This document shows positions 21,202 to 33,930 of a stretch of 64,000 bases of DNA, in pieces (position 1 is the stretch's first letter; each line of letters begins with the position of its first letter). The notes beneath the pieces are model-generated. The model was given only the letters and a program-made list of their open reading frames with translations. It did no database searches and was not told the DNA's origin. The DNA comes from Podospora pseudocomata (taxonomy: Eukaryota > Ascomycota > Sordariomycetes > Sordariales > Podosporaceae). A program made the position numbers and the translations under genes. The stretch lies in assembly GCF_035222375.1 (NCBI RefSeq), contig NC_085889.1:744001-808000 (forward strand). Direction: 5' to 3'.

Positions 21202-24200
21202 ATGGCCTCCCCCCAGAGGTTTGCCCCTCCGCGCATCGATGCCTCGACTTCCTGGTTAATGCTCGAAGACGAACCCCTCGAAGCGCGTTTGCTTAGTGTG
21301 GTTTCTCAGGTCTTGGGAATCGACACGGCAACACTGCGGATACAGGCCTCCTTCAGAGAGTTGGGAGGTGACGAACAGAGCGCCTCTGCGCTAAGACAGG
21401 CTTGCCTGGATGCTGGGATGGATATTGCTGTGGACGACATTCTTCGATGTTCGACCCTCGCCGAATTACAGACATGCATAACGCCATGCACCACGCCAGC
21501 GCGAAACATCGACAATGAACTCGACGATGCCCCATTTTTTGCCCTTCCTGACGTCGACAGCCACAACAATATTATGGCGCAAGATGATGGCGGGGCTCAT
21601 TCGCGCAAGCCAAGCCAGGCGAGCCAGGCCAGTTCGGTGACAGTGGGGAAGCAGAGAACGGAACTCGAACAAGCGCTTGGGATACAACCAGAGATTGGGA
21701 GGATGGCCACGGTAAGGCCAAAAGCTGGGTTGTTGGAGGGCAAGCTGGTGGCTCTTCTCACTCTCGCTTCCATGCAGAAAGAGAAGACAGATTCCTCGCC
21801 GATCGATCTCATTCCACAGTCACACGCCCTCTTTGCCGGTACCCAAGTTGCCAACTTACGGCAAGCAGCCGAGTCAACTCTGGAGCCCGACGCCGTGCCA
21901 GACTTGTGGATTGTGTTGGACGGAATGCCCATGACAGACTCTGGCGACGTGGACGAGAGACGGTTGCGAACATGGGCCCAGAACATCAATGAGGATGTCC
22001 ACCACCAGGCTCTCAGCTTGGAGCTTCAAGAAACATTGCAAGCCCCAGAATCGGGCATGGAAAAGACACTGCAGAGGCTGGTCAGCAAAATACTGGATGT
22101 CCCACAGAGTCAGATTGGCGTCAATTTCTCCTTCTCGCAATTGGGCGGGGATGAGATGACAGCTATGGAACTCGCTGCTCGATGCAAACATGAGTCCATA
22201 TATATCCACGCTTCCGAAGCCCTCGGATCAACAACACTGTCCGAGTTGGCAGCCATTGCAGCAACCCGGGGCGGGCTGGCTCACAAATGGGACGAGGAGA
22301 CATCGGATGTCTTTGATCTATCACCAATGCAGCACTTGTACTTCCAGACCTCGATGGGCGGTGATCTCAAGCGGAGAGTTGGCATTGAAGGGAGCTACCG
22401 CTACAACCAGAGCTTTCTCTTGCGGTTCAAGAAACACTTCAGCTTTGCCGATATCTCCGCCGCCGTCGAGGCAATCGTTGGGCACCACCCCATGCTCCGC
22501 ACGCGCTTCGGCCGGGGATTGCATGGGTGGGTGCAAAGGGCGCTGCCCGAGGTACCGGGCTCATACACGATATCTCAAAACACCATCCGATCCGACAAGG
22601 AAGCCGAGGAAATTATCGCCAAGACGCAAATATCCATCAACGTCGAGACAGGACCGGTGTTTGCAGTTGACTGCTTCACTACCCAGGATGAGCAGCAGTG
22701 GATTTACTTGGCCGCCCACCACCTTGCGGTCGATGTTCCATCCTGGCGCACCATTATTCATGATTTGGACGAGCTCCTCGTGAACGGTAGTCTGCTGTCA
22801 CAAAGGTCAATGCCATTCCACAAGTGGGTTGACATGCAGAAAGCTGACGCCAGTGGCCCGGACCCAAGGGAGCTGCTCCCCTTCCCAGTCCAACCCGGCG
22901 ATTATGCCTACTGGGGCCTCCAAGATGCCGCCAACACATATGGCGATGCTGTCGAGGTCGGCTTCTCGCTTAGCCACGAACTTACCTCGATACTCCAAAC
23001 GTCATGCAACCAAGTATTCCAGACAGATTCCGTTGACATTTACCTTGCCGCCCTCATGCTGTCTTTCGCCCAGACCTTCCACGACCGATCTGTGCCAGCC
23101 ATTTGGAACCAAGAGCACGGGAGAGACCCCCTAAACCCTGATGTCGATATCTCCGAGACAGTGGGGTGGGTCAGTTCCCTTTGCCCCATTGGCCAAAAGG
23201 TCGAGAGCGGGGACGACTTCATCACGGTTCTTCGCCACCTGAAAGATACAAGAAGAAATATTCCAGGACGAGGGATACAGTACTTCGGGTCGCGCTTCTA
23301 CCACTACAACAAGGCCGATATCGTCGCTAACGACTGGCCATTTGAGATCATATTTCGTTACGCCGGTTCTATGCAGCATCTGGAAAGAGATGATGGCGTC
23401 CTAGAGCAACTTCCGATTCCCGGCCGGTCATTGGGCTCAAGAACCTCCGATATTGGAGCCGACGTGGGCCGCATTGCAATGTTTGAGGTTGACGCTGTGG
23501 TCGATCAAGGGATGGCGAGGGTGAAATTTCTCTACAGCAAACATTCCACAGACCAGACTCGGATATCACAGTGGATACACAACTACGAGCATCTGTTGCT
23601 GGAGGCTATTGGACGACTCAGGTACCACCCGCAGGAACTGACCTTGACCGACGTGCCGCATCTAGATGTTACATATGAGGGCTTGCAAACCTTTAACAAG
23701 GAACGGCTCTTGACACTCAACCTTCCCAGCGTCCGCGATGTCGAGACCATTTACCCAGTCACCGCTGTCCAGCAGAGCATCCTGATCAGCCAGGCCTTGA
23801 GACCCGATACGTGCTATGTTCATGCAATTTACGAGTTTGCGTCCCCTAATGGTGACCCCATCGATATTTCGAGGATATGCACAGCCTGGCAACAAGTCAC
23901 CATGAGACATGCGGCACTGAGGACCGTGTTTACCGAGAGCGTCAGCGAAACAGGCCTCTGGGACAAGGTGATACTGCGCCGGGCGTCTCCTGAAATGTTG
24001 TTCATCGACACAGCGCCCGCTGAAGATCCAGTGTACGAGCTCAGCAACCTCCCTAACCTCCGACCTTCAGATAGCAAGCCTCTCCACAGGCTGACAGTCT
24101 GCAAGGCGCCCACAAGGACTTTGGTGAAGCTGGATATCAGCACTGCTCTTTGTGATGTGAGTTTGGGCACCCATTCAAAGTGCCGGCCATGGCCTGATAC

Positions 24201-27200
24201 TGACCCGGTCAACAGTCCATCAGCATTCACCTTCTCCTTCATGACTTGCGACGAGTGTACGCCACCGAGAGGGCCATCATGGAACCAGAGCAGTTTCAAT
24301 ATCCCGATTACCTTTTTTTCCTCAAAAATGTCCGGCAAGAAAGCAGTCTCAAATACTGGCGTGAGAAACTGACTGGGGTCACCCCCTGCATGTTTCCGCG
24401 GCTCACTGTTCTTCCTGAAGAGCAGAAGTTTGTTAACGCTGGTCTGGAGCTTGACATCACTTCGTACGAGTTGGCCAACTTCACTCGGACTCACAAGATT
24501 TCTGCCGCTGCAGTACTTCGTCTCGCTTGGGGACTGCTCCTACGGTGCTTTACAGGCTCCAATCAAGTTTGCTTTGGCTTCCAAACAGCTGGGCGTGACG
24601 AGGCAAATGTTGGAATGAGACACGCAGTGGGGTCCTTTGCGAACACAGTTGCCTGCACCTTCGAACTTTTAACATATGGCCCGGTGATTCACGCCCTTCA
24701 AAAGGTTGAGGAGGAGCTCCAGGCGACCCTGCCTCATCAGAATTTCACCATGGCTGAGTTGCAACATGCCATGGGCGCCAAGGGTGGTGAGCGTTTATAT
24801 AACTCTTGTTTAACTTTCACAGAAGAACCGGCTGGGTTGAACAGCAAGTTTACGACAAGAACGAGCTTCGAGTTGAAACCGATAACACTGCAGCAGACAT
24901 TCGACACAGATGTCGTCGTAAATACACGATTCACTGGCGGAAAGCTGTTTGTCGATATTGGTCAACGAATCATGTCACCAGAGCAGTCGATCAACGTTGC
25001 CAGCACCTTTGGCAAGGCCATCCGGGCTATTTTGGCAACACCCAACAGCTCAATCGGCCTCGTTGACCTCTTCACTGACAGAGACCTCGCCCAAATCCTG
25101 GCTTGGGATGCCGAATCTCCCCAGTTAACCGAGACACTCACTGACACGGTTGTGCATGAGTTGATTTCGAGGCAGGCGGAGATGCAGCCCTCATCGCAGG
25201 CCATATGTTCCTGGGATGGCTCATACACATATCTGCAACTGGAGGAAGAGGCGACCAAGCTCGCTCATCACTTGGTGGATGCAGGGGTTGGGCCTCATTC
25301 CGTGGTTCCTGTGGTGATGGACAAATGCAAGCTTGCTCCTGTCGCTATGCTGGCCGTCCTCAAGTGAGTTTCTTGCATCCTGATCCACTGACTTTCATCT
25401 TGCTAACGCTCTTAGGGCCGGTGCTGCATTCGTTCCCGTGGATTCGCTCGAGCTTGGTATCATCCAGCCGATTTTTGAACGGCTCACCAACTCGAGGGTT
25501 GCTGTTTCGTCTGAACTTGCGGCCCCTGTTCTCAGCAATCTTTTTGATCAAGTAGTTGTCGTTACCTCTGAGCTCATGGGGGCAATTCCAGATAACCTAG
25601 GATCGCTGACCTCGATGGCCGCCCCGACAGATGCTGCCTGTGTCCTTTTCGTTCCTACATCAACCAGCGAGGCCCGGGGGGTCACCTTCAGCCACTCTGC
25701 CCTGGCTACCGCTTTGGTTGGCCAAGGCCCTGCTGCTCGGATCACACCACTCAGTCGCGTCATGCAGCTATCGTCCTTCAATGTCGACATTTGTATTACC
25801 GAGATTTTCACAACGCTGGTCTATGGCGCTTGTGTTTGCATACCATCGGCTGCTGAGAAGCTACAGGATTTTGGTGCGGCCGTCAACCGCATGCAGGTCA
25901 ACTGGAGTTACATGACGCCTCTGCTGTCGAGGAAACTGGATCCGACCCTTCTACCTTCTCTCAAAGTTGTTTGTTTCCGGACACGAAGCCTTGACGATGA
26001 CACGTACAACATTTGGCATGGGAAGGTCAACGTCGTGCTGGCCTATGGGCCACAGGATTGTTGTCCTCTCGGGATTGCCTTCCTCGAAGCAATGGGAACA
26101 CATCATCTACGCAGCATCGGGCGACCTTTCAGCGGAAATCTCCTCATTGTTAACCCAGAAGACCACAAGAAGCGTGTTCCGGTTGGCGCTGTTGGAGAGC
26201 TTGTTGTGGAGGGACCAACACTGGGCTTCTCCTACCCAAACAGGGAATCCACTGTGAGCCCGATGTCGCCCCTCGGAACTACCGGAGGCAAGGCCCGCTA
26301 CTTCAAGACTGGTCACCGCGCCAGATACACCGAGGGTGGTCTTATGGAATTTATCTCTAGTCAGAGGGAGGATATTGACCTTGACGGCAAAACGATCAAC
26401 GTTACGGAGATCGAGCAGTATCTTCGACGTTGCCTGGGTCGCGGCATGGACGTTATCGTGGATATTGTGGCATTCCGAGGACCGAAATCCGACACCATTT
26501 TAGCTGCATTTGTGGAGTTTGGTGATCGCATTGAGGTGGATGAAAGCCTTAGCTCGCTGAGCCTTGCCACCCAGGAGCAGTTGGCTACGGTGAAGCAGCT
26601 GGTTCAGGCTGGACTGGAGAACCGACCGCCCCCGTGCATGCTGCCCTCGGTCTTCATACCCGTCAAGCATCTCCCGGTCACGCCGTCTCTCAAGGTCAAC
26701 CGACGACGTCTACAGAAGATGATCACTGGGATGACCAAAGAGGAACTGTTCAGCATTTGCGCCTTCTCTACCGAAGCGAGACTGGCCATGCTGAAGCCAC
26801 TGCCACCGACAGAAAGTGAGGAGAAAATGAGATTGTTGTGGGCAAGGGTTTTGGGCATGGAAGATTCCAAGATCACGGCTTTGGATACCTTCTTTGGACT
26901 TGGAGGCGATGTGATCATGGCTGGGCAACTAGTAGCCGCTTGCCGCCGCGAGGGCATTTCACTTCCGATCGCCAAAGTACTTCAAAATGCCACCTTGGCT
27001 GAACTCAGCAGGACCGTTGCGGAGACTGCAAGTCCTCAGAGCCTACCCGTTCCGCAAGCACCCACCTCTCCACCACCACCGGTTCCCACAGCATCAAATT
27101 CGCCTGCGCCACCACCAACCCCCAACCAAACCCCTGTTCCCAACCCTTCATCAACTGCCCAATCATCGAACGCTATCAAGGAAGTCTTCATTGAGAAGGT

Positions 27201-29778
27201 TATTGCGCCCAAGATTGGAGTGGACCCAAGCTCGATTGCCGATGCAGCCGAAGCCTCGTCTGTTCAGATCAGGTACATTGAGACGGGTATGCTGCGTGGA
27301 CGATCCAACATCAATTACTTGACGTTCAACTTCATCGGCGCGGTGGACTCCAAGAAGTTGGAAACAGCCTGCAAAACCTTGATCAGCATTCATCCAATTC
27401 TACGCACTGTATTTGTCCCATATAATCGTCGAGTGTACCAGGCTGTTCTCAAGAATCCCGACATCGAGTTCCGTCGTCATTACTGCCCGACCTGGAGGCT
27501 TGCCACCATGTTGGAGAAGATTGTCAAAAAGGACCAGTCCTCTGGCACCAAGTTTGAAACACCAATGACAAAATTCATGTTTTTGGACGGGAGCAAACAG
27601 TCGGTTCTAATTCTAAGGCTCACCAAGGCTCAATATGATGACTTGTCGGTGGCCTTGTTGGTCAAGGACCTCAAGCGAATTTACGATGGATCTCAACCGG
27701 CACCCAAAAGGCCAAGTTATTGCGATTTCCTGCGGACTGCCCAGCTCTCCATGGCCCAAGGCCCGGGTGCGGAGGAGTACTGGCGAGCGTTACTAGAGGG
27801 CGCTGTGATGACACAGGTTGTTGCCCATTCTCAGCCCTACCAGATGTCGACCCACGTCAAGACAATTCGAAACCCCATGCTATCTCTGGGACCCCTTTCA
27901 AGTCTCGGTATCTCATTCGAGACAGTCCTCAAGGCAGCTTGGGGTATGACGCTTGCCAAGCTCTCGGCAACGTCCGATGTCGTTTTTGGAGAACTGATCG
28001 ATGGGCGACATGTGCGGCTACCTGGGAATGTATCTGTTGCTGGTGTGATGGGCCCAACCGTCAATACGATCCCCATCCGTATTCAGTTTCCCGACGCCTC
28101 ATTGACGCCCATGAGTTTGCTTCAATACGTCCAAGCCCAGCACGGTGCCGGCGTGCCATTTGAGAACCTCGGGACTCTTTTTCTGATCGAAAAGTGCACA
28201 CCATGGCCATACTGGACACGTTTCAGTACGGTTGTTCGACATCAGTATGAGGATACCGCCATCCTGCCCAATGAGCCCAAGTCATTTCATCTTGGTGCAG
28301 CGTCATGCAAATTCACCATCAACGAGTCCAGAGCCCAGGACATTCCAGATCTCTTTGTGAGATCTGTGGTTCGACCCCCTGGCCGAGTTGAAATATCCAT
28401 TTCGTACTGCTCTGAGCGGATCCCGGAAGCGTTTGCCGACCACGCTCTCCGCATGCTGGCAACCAACATCACCATGCTGACCAATGCCAACCTCACGCAA
28501 GAGCTGATCCCACAGGGGTATCAGTATCGCAATATGATGAGGCGAATTCCCCTGACACCGAGCGAGTCAGCTTCTAGCCAGAGCTCAGAAGCCGACAGCT
28601 TGAATCTGATCAACTCCCTCAGCCAAGAACAGATCACGCTCATTAGGACGGCGGTTTCCAATACATGGTCGACGATTTTGAATCCTCTTGCGCTCGGAGT
28701 GCCGGAGGATCAGGTGCACAATGCCTCATTTTACGATCTCTGGGGCAGTCTGATCCCGGCGTCGCAAATGATGCAGCAGTTGAACCGGGAGCTTCCCAAA
28801 GCCAACATCCCAGGCGCCGATGCCAATCTCAAGGTCACGATGGAAGAGATTATTGAAAACGCCACCATGCTCAAGCAGTTTGAAGTCATCGCGTCCAAGG
28901 TGAAGCCGCTAGGAAACAAAGATGCAGCAAGGAAGGAGAAGTCAAGGGAGACCACCCGGGTGGGCACCGATAGCCCCAAACTCTCGGGTTTGCAACAGAA
29001 GCGAAAGCCAAGCATGAACAACTTGGCCGCCCCAGCGAGCTCGAGCTCCCTTGGATCACGCATCCGCCGTCTGGCGAGCACCGTGGGCCGTACTAACTCG
29101 CCGCCCATTGCCAGACCACAGACGGCAACCTCTCCCCCACCGGTTACGCCAACAACCCCAGTTGCCATCGGATTGGCATCTGCCATGGTGGCGGACATGT
29201 CACCGCTTGCGCCCAAGCTCGTCGGGAGTCTGTCTCCAAGCATGGCAAGCACACCTACCATGCGCAATGGCGCCAGCAGCGCGGCTGGTGTACCAAATTC
29301 TGCGCCCCAGCTGCCAAGCTTACCGCTATTTGAGTCCATCGCCGAAGAATCAGAAGCTGCCAGCGACAACACGCTCAAGCCAGCCGCATGGAGGAAAGCA
29401 AGTCCACTGCTCCCAGGCAGTTCAGCCGACAGCATGACGACGGGAAGTTCAGCCAGCAGCCACCACAGTGGTGAAGGGCTGGGGCTGATGGCTAGGATTG
29501 ACGAGCATGACACGGAGGAGGACACCATTGTTGCCACAAATAACCAAATCCGCACTGGAGCCAATACACCTATGATCACAGAGGAGATTATTGCTGATGA
29601 AGCCGAGGATGTGGCCAGCCCGCTTGCAGCGCCGCCTACTACGACGCCCAAGACGGGGAGCACCAGGTATTTTTCTACAACATCAAGTGGGCAGGCTGAA
29701 TCAACAGCGGGCGTGAGGGAAGCAAAAGAAAGGAGTAAATTGTGGGGGAAGACGGGGATGTCACCTGTTGTTGGGTAG
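21202..29778 (+). CDS. Degenerate NRPS-like megaprotein lacking all carrier serines
   Basis: Exons are 21202-24156, 24216-25363 and 25416-29778, introns are 59 and 52 bases, and the product is 2,821 residues. Order of domains: carrier T1 (LGGDEQ, Glu 58 in the serine place); remnant adenylation C-subdomain (PMTDSGDVDERRL, Asp 249 for the A10 lysine); T2 (LGGDEM, Glu 318); epimerase/condensation-fold domain keeping HHLAVD (His 506/507) and ETVGWVSS; condensation domain with HH replaced by Ser-Thr (980/981); adenylation domain with eroded A3 (FVPTSTSEARG), A7 YFKTGH (His 1668 for Asp) and A10 lysine kept (Lys 1794); T3 (LGGDVI, Val 1867); condensation domain with HH replaced by Thr-Lys (2104/2105); T4 (LWGSLIPA, Leu 2480); then a roughly 290-residue Ser/Pro/Thr-rich tail. 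No thioesterase or reductase is present. Real NRPSs need the carrier serine for phosphopantetheine, so peptide synthesis by this protein is not expected. The frames are fully open, so it is not a simple pseudogene. Confidence 0.93.
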
Positions 29779-31387
29779 AGAAAAGTCATGCTGTGTTTCT
29801 TTTGTTGGTGCGGGTGATAGGGATTTGGGATGGCCGGTGCATTGGATGGAATTGGGATACCCTGGGTGCTTTGATCATGGACTGTTCTTCTATGTGTTGT
29901 TGTTGTTGTTGTTTGAGTCACTGCCTCTATTGTCAATGTTTGTGTTGGTTTATACATTGCATATCTTACACCAATTTGTCTGTTTTATGTAATATTTTTA
30001 TTCTCAACGTCCGAGTCTTCAGCGAACTGGACAATGTTTTGATATTTCGGGCATTTGGACAAAGCCGCCGTGTATGGAACCCCGGTTACGACCGAGGGAT
30101 ACATCATGGCAATGTTTTCCAGGCCGGTGATGTGATATTTGTTGCTGTCGGTGTTTTCTGGGGGGCTCTAGCAAGGTCTTATGTAGCACTGCATGACCTT
30201 CCGCAATAGGGTTCAAAGAGGAAGGCAGACGGGGGGGATGGACGGAGCGATTCGGTGCGGTCTGTCGGTGTGGGGGTGATGCAGCCAACTGTCCGCATTC
30301 TTGCTCTCTCCTTGGTGTTGGTGTGTTCTTTTAGGAGAGAAGAGGGGGTGGCGTTTTCTGCTTTGGGGGCTGGTCGGAGTCAGCTAATTAGTATTAGATA
30401 TGCACTTCAATGATGAAAGACAGGTTTTCCTGGAGGAGGAACCCGAATTCGGGTTCGGGAGAATGTGTGGTAAAACTTTACTCTTTTACATGAAGGATTT
30501 CGCTTCGAAGTGGAAATCGGTGGATGAACGCAACGTGGTTGTTTACCTTACCTTGCTGTCGTTGCATAGTGGCGCCATTCCTACTGCAGATAGTTCTCCG
30601 GGGGCCACCAATCGGGTTCGGAGCCCTGGGGGATGCTGCAGAGGGATGCGACTGTGACTTCTTCAGCGGTTTGTCAGTGCACCACCAGAGAAAGAAATCC
30701 GCAGCTCGCCGGGTGTAAAGGATTTCGGGGTTTGGCGGGGACTGGGCTAGCTGAGCTGCGTGGATAGAAGACGGGTAACGATTGTCAAGCCATTGATGTT
30801 TTCCTCTCTCGTTTTTCATCATTGAAGATTCCCGATTCATAAGCATTCCCAATTGAATGGATCGTCAGCCGGGAACGAACAAAGAAGATCATGGGGTAGC
30901 ACGGCAGGACACAACACCCTTTCCATTCCCAGCAGCTTGGGCCGCGCTAACCCCCTTCCAGAACCTACCCTCGCCCATGCGTCTTTTTCCTCTCTCTCTG
31001 CAGGACAGCAATGAAATAGTTTGCTGTCAAACCCTGGACACCGGGTGGGTGGTGTGGTGCTGTTGGTTCAACCGTCCAAGAAAACCCCCGACGGACGGAA
31101 CCCTCCCGGGCTAATTTTCTCCAGCTGTGGTACTTCTTGTTCCCCGTCCCCCCCGCGTTCTTGACTTTTGTCCCAATTCCTTTTCGCCCCAACTTTTCCC
31201 ACGAACAGCACACTTGTTGGGTGCTCCACATTGCGCGCCCGCGTGTTCTTTGTTTCTCAACGTCTAGACCACAGGGCCAAGACAAACGGCTTCACTTGTC
31301 ACGGACTTTTTGCTTTTGAGCTGAGTGAAAGTGGGGGATTGATTGATCGACAGAACCCATTTTGGCTCCCGCGACCGTTTTTCCACG
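29779..31387. other. Intergenic region between NRPS-like and methyltransferase genes
   Basis: About 1.6 kb with GTT and homopolymer runs near 29,900 and several short unsupported ORFs. No coding motif, tRNA or repeat element is recognised. It holds the 3' end of the NRPS-like gene and the promoter of the methyltransferase. Confidence 0.5.
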
Positions 31388-32788
31388 ATGGCCTCCACCG
31401 ACGACGCTCCACCTGTCACCACCACCGCAACATCGGCGCCATCCCCACCAGCTGCTTCCCCTTCCCCGGCGCCGGAGGGGAAATTGTCAGGGAAGAGCTC
31501 ACCCAAATCTGGGGCGGGTTCGCCGAGGAATTTGGATGATGCGCTTGATCCGCTGAATGGGGAGCACTGGACTCAGCACGTATCTCTCCCCCTTATAAAC
31601 ACCCTACTTGTTTCAAAGCGCGCGCGACTAATGAGGTTTTTTTGGGGGGGAGGAATAGCCCGTTGAAGACGACAGCGACTCGGTCCTTGACAGCATTCTG
31701 AGTTCCACCGCGAGTCTGTCCTCGAGTATATTTGAATACCGCAACATCAACGGCCGGACGTTCCACAGCGACAAGACCAACGCCGAGTACTGGGGTCCGA
31801 ACGATGACAAGCAGCTGCAGAGCCAGGATATCATTCACCACTGCCTGACGCTTGTGCTGGAGGGGAGGTTGTATCTGGCGCCGATTGACGCGGGGAAGAT
31901 TAGCAAGGTTTTGGACGTGGGCACTGGAGGGGGCTTGTGGGCCATGTTTGTTTTTCTTTTCCCCTTTTTTCTTTCTCCGACGCTGATGATGGCAGTGACT
32001 TTGCGGACCTGCACCCCAACCTGGAGGTGACGGGGACGGACATCTCCCCTGTGCAGCCCTCGTGGGTGCCCCCCAATGTGAGATTCGAGATTGAGGACGC
32101 GACGCTGCCGTGGACGTTCAGGGAGAATTCCTTTGACTTTGTGCACATGAGGTATTTGTTCGGCTCGATTCCGGACTGGGATGCGATTTTTGAGCAGGCT
32201 TATGCGGCGACGAAGCCGGGGGGGTGGATTGAGAGTTTTGAGGCGGATGCAAATCTGTACTCGGAAGATGGGACGGTGACGGAGGACTCGCCGATGGGGA
32301 CGTGGACCAAAGTTTTCAAGGAGGCCAAGAAGAAGTTTGGGAGGACGTTCTTCCCTATTGAGGAGGACGTGCAGAGGAGAGGCATTGAGAAGGCTGGGTT
32401 TGTTAACATAACTGTGAAGGATATCAAGGTGAGTTCTGTTTAGGAGGTGTAGGGCGGATGTAGGCTGACCTTAATGGCAATAGGTGCCGATGACGGGATT
32501 CCCGAAGGACCCGAAGCTGAAGGAGATTGGGCAGTATAGCCATTTGGCTATTGAGCAGGACTTGGAAGGTTCGTTTGCTACCCACCATGCCTGATGAAAC
32601 GAAGACCAGAAACTAACAAGATAACAGGCATGGTGCTCTACATTTTTGGAGAAGTCATGGGCTGGTCCGTGGTGGAGATCCACGCTTTCCTGGCTCACTT
32701 CCGTAAGCAGATGAGAAACAAGAACTGCCATCCTTTGTTTCCGATCAGGATTGTGTACGCCCAGAAGCCAGAGAAGAAGAAGGACTGA
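31388..32788 (+). CDS. LaeA-like class I SAM-dependent methyltransferase
   Basis: Five exons: 31388-31579, 31659-31945, 31996-32428, 32484-32568 and 32628-32788; 385 residues. Splicing across intron 2 restores the SAM-binding motif I as VLDVGTGGGLWAIDFAD, followed by the LaeA-family signature VTGTDISPVQPSWVPPNV and later DFVHMRYLFGS and KPGGWIE. The N-terminal 60 residues are Ser/Pro/Ala-rich and probably disordered. Typical fungal relatives include LaeA, the nuclear regulator of secondary metabolism, and many paralogues of unknown target; this one looks like a paralogue, and its substrate is not known. It is the next gene on the same strand after the NRPS-like gene. Confidence 0.92.
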
Positions 32789-33319
32789 GCAGAGATCAAG
32801 AGTTTGCGACGGATAATGGATAAGTGAGAAAAAGTGGTGGTGGTGGTGGATACTATGACGTATATCTGACTTTCATTTCTTGTTCATAGCGTAAATTGGA
32901 AATAAGTATGACATGTAAGACCTCTTTGATACTTCAGGAACTATCTTGTCACCCTAAAGGGCTGTGGAACTTTTGTGCAATGCAATGTGTCTCCATGGCA
33001 ACACAGGTGTGGGATCCACAAAAGGGGCTATTGCTTTCTCCACACTTTGGCAACATCCAACCCAGCCTTGATGAATGAGCAACCCAATCTTGAAACACAC
33101 GTCTCCAATATGACGATGATAAGCGCGAGGGGTATGACAGTGGTAGCTGCAGAAATTGAGGGTTGGGTGGATGGCAGCCGAGAAGAACCATTTTAAGTTA
33201 CCTAATGTGATGTGTTCGGAGGACAGGGGGATTCTTTTTCTGGGCTTCTGTAAACTCCGGTAGAAAGGAGATTTGTGGATTCTAAATTTGTCGCAAAGGG
33301 GAAGGTGCTAAAAAATATT
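32789..33319. other. Intergenic region
   Basis: About 530 bases between the methyltransferase and tRNA-Arg. A GGT microsatellite occurs near 32,835. No gene is seen. A T-run just downstream of the tRNA (minus strand, around 33,310) fits a Pol III terminator. Confidence 0.5.
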
Positions 33320-33404
33320 CGACCAGCATGGGACTCGAACCCACAACCTCGGCTTTGCAATCCCTTAGTAGGAGAGCCACACGCTACCATTGCGCCAACT
33401 GGCC
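33320..33404 (-). tRNA. tRNA-Arg(CCT) with a 13-base intron
   Basis: On the minus strand the acceptor GGCCAGT pairs with GCTGGTC, the D stem GCGC with GCGT, the anticodon stem TGGCT with AGCCG, and the T arm is GTGGG-TTCGAGT-CCCAT. The anticodon loop reads CTCCTA, then 13 extra bases before A38, so the anticodon is CCT and an intron sits at the canonical 37/38 site. A T-run follows the 3' end. Confidence 0.88.
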
Positions 33405-33930
33405 GCTTATCAGTGGGAATCCAACAAGGGCGAGTGTCTATAGAACTGCTGTTCAGTCAGTCGTGTAATCGCATCTCCATAGATCTCACCGGCCCATGGC
33501 CTCGATTTATCTTCAGATCATCACAATATAGCTCACCGCTCATCTTATAAAATACACCAGAGCCGCCACATCGTATCAGCCGCCTTGCACCCAATAGGGC
33601 CCGGAGAAGATAGGTCTTGTTTGACAGATGAAAGTATGAGAACTCACAGTCCCATGTTAGAAGAAATGCTCGGACAATAGACAGCAAAAGCTAAGGCTCT
33701 AGATACCAAAAGCTCAGCAGTCTACCACATTGTCACCCACCCCGACATCACTGAAAGGCAAACATAATGGGCTAGTTAATCTTTAAGTTGTCCAGGCACG
33801 CCGCTGGCAGCACAGGCAAGCAGCGGCGTCATCTTCCAATATGGAGCGATTGGCCCGCGGACCGGGTCAAACAGTATTCCCAGTTTCCGGCAACCAGAGG
33901 TAAAAGTACAACGAGCAATCCAAGAAGCGC
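33405..33930. other. Intergenic region
   Basis: About 525 bases with no supportable gene, repeat or RNA. Confidence 0.5.

Noticed and set aside
28731-29957. 408-residue minus-strand ORF
   Set aside because: Antisense of the low-complexity tail of the NRPS-like gene; no domain, repetitive Ser/Ala/Leu composition.
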